NCBI GenBank assembly: GCA_022496805.1
Contig: CM040103.1
Coordinates: forward strand, 4,420,001 to 4,484,000
Direction of reading: 5' to 3'
Source: Pohlia nutans
Lineage: Eukaryota; Streptophyta; Bryopsida; Bryales; Mniaceae
DNA length: 64,000 nt
Part shown: piece by piece, positions 59,901 through 64,000 of the stretch
Layout: the number at the start of each line of letters is the position of its first letter
Position numbering within the stretch: position 1 is the first letter of the stretch
Position numbers and translations under genes: made by a program
The notes under the pieces: generated by a model
The model's database searches: none
Told to the model about the DNA's origin: nothing
What the model saw: only the letters and a program-made list of their open reading frames with translations

Positions 59901-60282
59901 ATTGCAATACTTCATTTTAAAGCTCTTGTGACTCTATACTACAAGATCAACAGTGTCGATCGTGTCAAATTCACACGAACAGAGGATTTGCAGCAGGGGG
60001 TTCAATTTTCCTACACTAAAAAAAATGCACAGTGGACGCTCTAAGGGTTTAAAGTGAACCAAGCTCCTGAAGGTCAATCGAATGCGCAAAAACTTGAGAA
60101 AGAGGAATTGAATTACCAGCTCCATTGGCGCCGACGAGGAGGCAGCGATCGCCCGCGCGCAAGGTGAGAGAGAAGTCCTGGATGAGAGGCTTGGCGCCCG
60201 GGGGCGGAGCTCCGTCGATTCCCGGGTACGTGAATTTCAGCTCGTTGATCTGCACCACCACGGGCTTGTCTCCTCCTGCCAT
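56964..60282 (-). CDS. ABC transporter I family ATP-binding protein, ABCI20/21 type
   Basis: Stand-alone nucleotide-binding domain without membrane segments, similar to plant ABCI19/20/21 and yeast CAF16. The Arabidopsis members are linked to cytokinin response and ER-associated complexes; that role is inferred here. Exons: 60282-60117, 59342-59209, 58734-58615, 58020-57925, 57813-57661, 57434-57357 and 57197-56964. All have GT-AG borders with consistent phase, giving 326 residues, the usual length. Walker A GANGAGKTT (51-59) is split by intron 1. WRRDVAFAG starts exon 3 (101). The family-type signature [10 protein letters not shown] is at 153-162, Walker B VLLLDE at 173-178 and the H-loop ATH at 209-211. 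The C-terminal tail ends SSNRVLRV. The frame stays open upstream of 60282 to 60624, but M1 at 60282 fits the family start. Introns 1 and 3 carry MITE-like repeats. Confidence 0.95.
58335..58580. mobile_element. 240-bp TTAACCCTTAAAGGACC-ended element in ABCI intron 3
   Basis: Left TTAACCCTTAAAGGACCAAG, right 'atgaatccctggttctttaa'. Shares the interior 'aaatattcttcactgattct..tgatataaa' with 59591-59829. Confidence 0.7.
59591..59829. mobile_element. 240-bp TTAACCCCTAAAGGACC-ended element in ABCI intron 1
   Basis: Left TTAACCCCTAAAGGACCATA and right 'ccttggtcctttaggggttaa' are good inverted repeats. A second copy sits two introns away (58335-58580). The ends match those of the 570-bp family but the interior differs. 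Confidence 0.8.
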
Positions 60283-60465
60283 CACACAAACGTCAGAATT
60301 CACCGAAAGGTTTAAAAAAAATGGAAATCGAGCAACTGAGCGAATTCCTGTCAAAACCCAGAAACGAAAGGTGCGATCAGGCAAGCGGGAAGAAGAGGAG
60401 AGAAGCGGAGGGGATTTAGCTGGAGGATGGAGCGGGTGTCCGGTGGATGGGAGTGACCGACCGTT

Positions 60466-60484
60466 GGACGGGGGGGGGGGCGTC
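60466..60484 (+). other. G-homopolymer tract upstream of the ABCI start
   Basis: A run of about ten G (C on the coding strand) within 'acgggggggggggcgtcc', some 190 bp upstream of the ABCI ATG. It may be in the leader or core promoter. Confidence 0.5.
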
Positions 60485-60632
60485 CGGTCGGTGGATGTGA
60501 ATAGGAGGAGTTCGGGACGTGGGCCAGCTGAGGCCAAGAAGGTGCCGGAGGTGGAATTTGGCCACGTCATTGGTCCGTGCAGTTGCCATTTCCAGCAACT
60601 TTTACTTTTCCTCCTCACCGACAAGCTTTTTG

Positions 60633-61196
60633 TTAACCCCTAAACGTCCTCACCTATGTCCAATTTGGGCAGTTTTGCAAAAATGCATTATAAAATGCAA
60701 CTAACATGAATATTTGAAACTTGATGAATGAATAAAAGTTATACATTTCAATCTGTACGATTAGATCTATGATTGCTATGACTAATCTTTTTCTATAAAT
60801 TTTGAAACAAAAAACAAAAAATTATTTTGTAATTCAATTACGAATAAGATATTGACAATTTGTGGATGAAATTTGTTGTGATGGGTTATAATGTAGTACT
60901 CTAGGTGTAGTGATTTTTGGAGATTTTTTGGATGCTTGATTTTATGAGTTTATTTTTTCAAGAACACTTTTAGACCAAAATCTTCAAAATTTTGGGTGAA
61001 ACACTGCAACACAAAATGAGGCATAACTTTTTCAGAAATTGTTTCATTTTCGATCGGATCACACATACATGAAGCTAACTTCCCATGAAAAATTCAGCGA
61101 AAAAATCACACTACAAAAAGTGCATGATGGATGAGAAACTACGGATGAAATCTGTACATCATGCAAAATATGCATGGTTGGACAGTTAGGGGTTAA
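60633..61196 (+). mobile_element. TTAACCCCTAAA-ended element, copy 6
   Basis: TTAACCCCTAAACGTCCTCA to 'tggttggacagttaggggttaa', 564 bp, with the full family interior. It lies about 350 bp upstream of the ABCI start codon and so may bound its promoter. Confidence 0.75.
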
Positions 61197-61845
61197 AAGT
61201 GAAAAATAGGAAAAATGCATTCATATCACTGAAAAATTAGTTGAGGTGTCTGAGTGTGAGCTTGTGTTGTGATGGCTCATTCATAACATTGGGTTGCCTT
61301 TGAGATTGCTACCTTCCCCCAACAAAATGATGTGGAATATCTCACATCATTTCATACCCAAATGAAATGATGTGAAACATTTCACATCACATTAGTAGCT
61401 ATAGGGGTAAGTGGCATTAAGCAAAAGCAATCAACCATGGTGAATAGTAATTGAAAGCACTCACTCAATCACAATTCAACAGTGTTTATTTGATTCAACA
61501 GTCCATTCAATTACAATTCAATGGTCACTCCATGTGTAAAGGCGATGAAACCAAAAGGCACCCTCATTGAATGTTATATTCACCACCAGTCATCCAACGC
61601 GAATGTGACAAAGAATCTACGTTCGCCATATAAATATTTAGTAGCTACAGTGTGCTTCTGTAAAATTTATTTTTTTAACCTAACACATATAAGAAGCTGC
61701 TCCAATGCATTTTCGGTGCTGCAAGAAATTTGCGCTTCACCAACGCATGTGTTGGCTAAAAGAAAAAAGAGACAAGGCTCTCACACTGTAAAAAATCGTA
61801 TATTATTTTCAAAATTTACCTTGCAACATTCTAGGAATGCAAAAA

Positions 61846-62100
61846 TATGCTATGATCTTCCAATCCAACAGTCAGATCTCTGAATTGTTGGATTGGAAGA
61901 TCATAGTATATTTTCAAACTGGACCAACATAGTATATCCTTGAATTGGAAGATTGTTCGATTGTAGTACATCTTTGAATTGGAAGATCATAGTATACCAA
62001 CAATTCAATTGTTCAATCTTTGAACAACGACAAAGATCATAGTATATCAATGAATTAGAAAATCATAGTATGCCAACAATTCATTCCAGTTCAAAGATAT
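61846..62100. repeat. Hairpin followed by 'gaattggaagatcatagtata' repeats
   Basis: Arms 61846-61870 and 61886-61910 match at 24 of 25 positions around 15 bases. The right-arm sequence then recurs in diverged form near 61938, 61975 and 62035. It looks like an inverted-repeat element whose end has been locally duplicated. Confidence 0.7.
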
Positions 62101-62259
62101 AATATGACTTTTCAATTCAACAATCCGATCTTACCAAGGCTTAATCGACACTTGTTTGACTAAGCTATGCTTTTATTTATACGATTGAATACTATTAATA
62201 ATATCCCTAATTTCAACAGAGATTTGAAAGAAAAAAACACCAGATAAGGTAAACACCTA

Positions 62260-62553
62260 AGGTCGAGGCACCTAAAACCGATCACTTAAGCTATCTACAC
62301 TATTTTTGGACCAGCCATTAATAGGGTGATATTTTTCCTGGGTTGGAAGTTAGTTTTCGCGGAGAATGCAAATTTTTCCATGAATTATTTCCCAATATTG
62401 AAATTTGTACAATTTTTCAAAGTGAAAAGTACTTCAGAACCCATAACCGATCACATGCTCTAATGTACAAATGAGGTACATCTTCCCTTTCAAAATCTAG
62501 AAATTAGGCCTGATCCGCTATAGGTACCTGGTCGGCTTTAGGTGCCTCGACCT
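62260..62553. mobile_element. AGGTCGAGGCACCTAAARCCGA-ended MITE, TSD TA
   Basis: Left AGGTCGAGGCACCTAAAACC and right 'ggctttaggtgcctcgacct' are near-perfect inverted repeats; TA flanks both ends (62258-62259, 62554-62555). 294 bp, non-coding, Tc1/mariner-like by target choice. Confidence 0.85.
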
Positions 62554-63834
62554 TAATCATGACAATATAAGAATTGTGGTACCTTTGGAGTGCAAGCAAC
62601 GTGGAATGAAATCATGAATGTCTTAGCAAAAGAAATAGAGGACCAACAATGAAGCAACATTGAACTAGAACAATTGTAAAGCAACAACAAAGAAGCTGCT
62701 GGTAGCTTTCAAACTTACAAGAGTTCATTTCTAGTTCAAAAGTAGTTGGTCACATTGGGTCGTTGGCAATTTTAGATTCTGCTATACCTTATATGAGGTT
62801 TCTGCAGGACAGGGCTGGGCGGTAAAGGGTTAAACTAAGAATCCAAACATGAGTAGATAAAAAGGTAAAACAGAGTTATGCTACACAAGTAAACTTTTAT
62901 ACAGGATCGAGAACCAAATAAGGTGAATCGAAATAATGACCCAGTGTATTTGAATGCCTCAGGACAACAACTCGTTTCAGGAATGGAGGCACATTCTTGA
63001 TGAATCCATGGCACTAAGGTAATCCAGTTCTATTATGTGTAATGTAATCACTTTTGTAGCAAAGAGCACCCATGCACTAATATAAAGGGTGCTTCAGAAG
63101 TGTGAACTAGTTGAGTAAGGGAACCGTTTCAAATTCTTCCCAAGTCGATCCGGTAAAGTACCCCTGTGAAACAAAGTGGCTTAATTAGTCAAACCAACGT
63201 CAAGTCCATTGATGGCATGCAAGGAGTCCATTCAATTACATCAACTGGTCTGTGGAAAATGCAAATATAATGCTTCGAAATTAATTGCTACATAAGACAA
63301 TAGGAGCTTCGTACCTCAGCACGGAAGATGCAGAGTAGGCTTATTTGCATATAAAATTTGAACTGGAAAAACCACCACAAGAGTTACGAGCTTTAAACAA
63401 TCCATGAACCCTGAGTGCATTCGAGATAGCCAAATATATAAGAGCATCAGCAATTTTCCAACACCCAGAAAATGAGATGGTAATAAGCATCACACGTTTG
63501 ACAGTCGGGACATACAATTCAATGCAAGTAGTCAGAAGTATAGCAATGTAGTCAGTGCAGAGGTATAGCTGAGGACCAAATAATACTGCTAAATGAACAC
63601 AACTATGCGCACGACACATTAAACCAGTGAGTTGATTGAGTGGAGAGGAATCAGCAAAAAGATCAAAAAAAATTCTGTTCGAAGTATCAGCGGAGAACCA
63701 TATGAAACAAATTTTACTGCATAATAAAGTGACGGTGTATCCACATGTTACAATAGCTGGATGATTCCATATCCAATTAGAAGTGGAAAACCAGAAAACT
63801 ATCGAAATTCAATGGTACAATACACAAACTGACT

Positions 63835-64000
63835 TTAGTACAATATTCTTTGACTTGTCAGGACCCAACAAATAGTGCTGAGCACTAAACCTCCCATCAG
63901 GATTACAGGTAAGAAAATACTAGCAGGGTCATGGGTCTTTCTTAACTGTGGTATAGATGTGCTGCGGAGGGCATTAGCTAGTGAAGAAAACCGATCGTGG
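63835..64000 (-). CDS. Possible last exon of an unidentified gene, C-terminal membrane anchor
   Basis: On the minus strand an uninterrupted 54-codon frame enters from the window edge and stops at 63837-63835. It encodes a polar stretch followed by about 20 hydrophobic residues (IFLPVILMGGLVLSTICWVL) and a short tail TSQRILY, the layout of a tail-anchored or single-span membrane protein. I do not recognise the family. The frame is short enough to be chance; codon content looks coding but no acceptor or upstream exon is in view. Confidence 0.4.
   Translation of the reverse strand, partial: HDRFSSLANALRSTSIPQLRKTHDPASIFLPVILMGGLVLSTICWVLTSQRILY

Larger units (their letters stand above)
61200..63834. 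other. Repeat-rich spacer at the right end
   Basis: Short palindromes built on 'aaatgatgtga' (61325-61400), a hairpin and related repeats (61846-62100) and a TA-flanked MITE (62260-62553). The last 1 kb may be the 3' UTR of a minus-strand gene leaving the window. No other coding sequence is seen. Confidence 0.5.

Noticed and set aside
60283..60624. N-terminal extension of ABCI from an upstream ATG at 60624
   Set aside because: In frame but Pro/Ser-rich and unlike the family; M at 60282 gives the expected start and length.
60125..60643. 172-codon plus-strand frame over ABCI exon 1
   Set aside because: Basic, low-complexity translation opposite the Walker A exon; a composition artefact.
1..64000. 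CRISPR arrays, operons, bacterial-type systems, rRNA or tRNA genes
   Set aside because: No regularly spaced direct repeats with unique spacers, no polycistronic coding, and no tRNA B-box or rRNA core was found by eye; the DNA is plant nuclear in character.

Overview
The window looks like nuclear DNA of a land plant. The coding exons are GC-richer than their surroundings and the spacers are AT-rich. Introns have GT-AG borders, and a short run of the plant telomere-type repeat TTTAGGG occurs next to one gene. The four multi-exon genes that can be spliced together belong to plant families: an LBD transcription factor, a GPAT4/6/8-type acyltransferase, an ABCI20/21-type ATP-binding protein and a single-domain rhodanese. 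Low gene density, abundant small inverted-repeat transposons and unusual introns suit a large, repeat-rich genome. I cannot name the species; a non-flowering lineage is possible but is only a guess.

Layout. 1-26.1 kb is repeat-rich and gene-poor. It holds a 5'-truncated, broken Copia retrotransposon (about 4.46-7.8 kb, with a MITE inside its 3' LTR), several MITE families, a 2.45 kb inverted-repeat element (19.97-22.42 kb) and a long hairpin (23.39-23.58 kb). 26.4-29.0 kb carries the LBD gene (+ strand, three exons), preceded by a duplicated upstream region. 29-37.3 kb is mostly non-coding, with a small GC-rich island near 31 kb. 37.3-42.3 kb is the GPAT gene (- strand, three exons, 501 residues). 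42.4-52 kb is repeats. 52.9-56.0 kb is the rhodanese gene (+ strand, three exons). It converges on the ABCI gene (- strand, seven exons, 326 residues, 57.0-60.3 kb). 61-64 kb is repeats, plus a possible last exon of a gene leaving the right edge on the - strand.

The genes do not form a pathway or operon. GPAT is expected to act in the endoplasmic reticulum making cutin-type glycerolipid precursors, LBD in the nucleus, and ABCI and rhodanese as soluble or membrane-associated proteins.

The most distinctive signal is intron structure. The LBD, GPAT and rhodanese introns carry local tandem duplications with a period of about 150-220 bp. In GPAT intron 1 the duplication has copied the end of exon 1 with its 5' splice site, leaving two decoy donors. 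The second strong signal is a set of MITE families whose insertions can be read directly by comparing filled and empty sites inside this one window.
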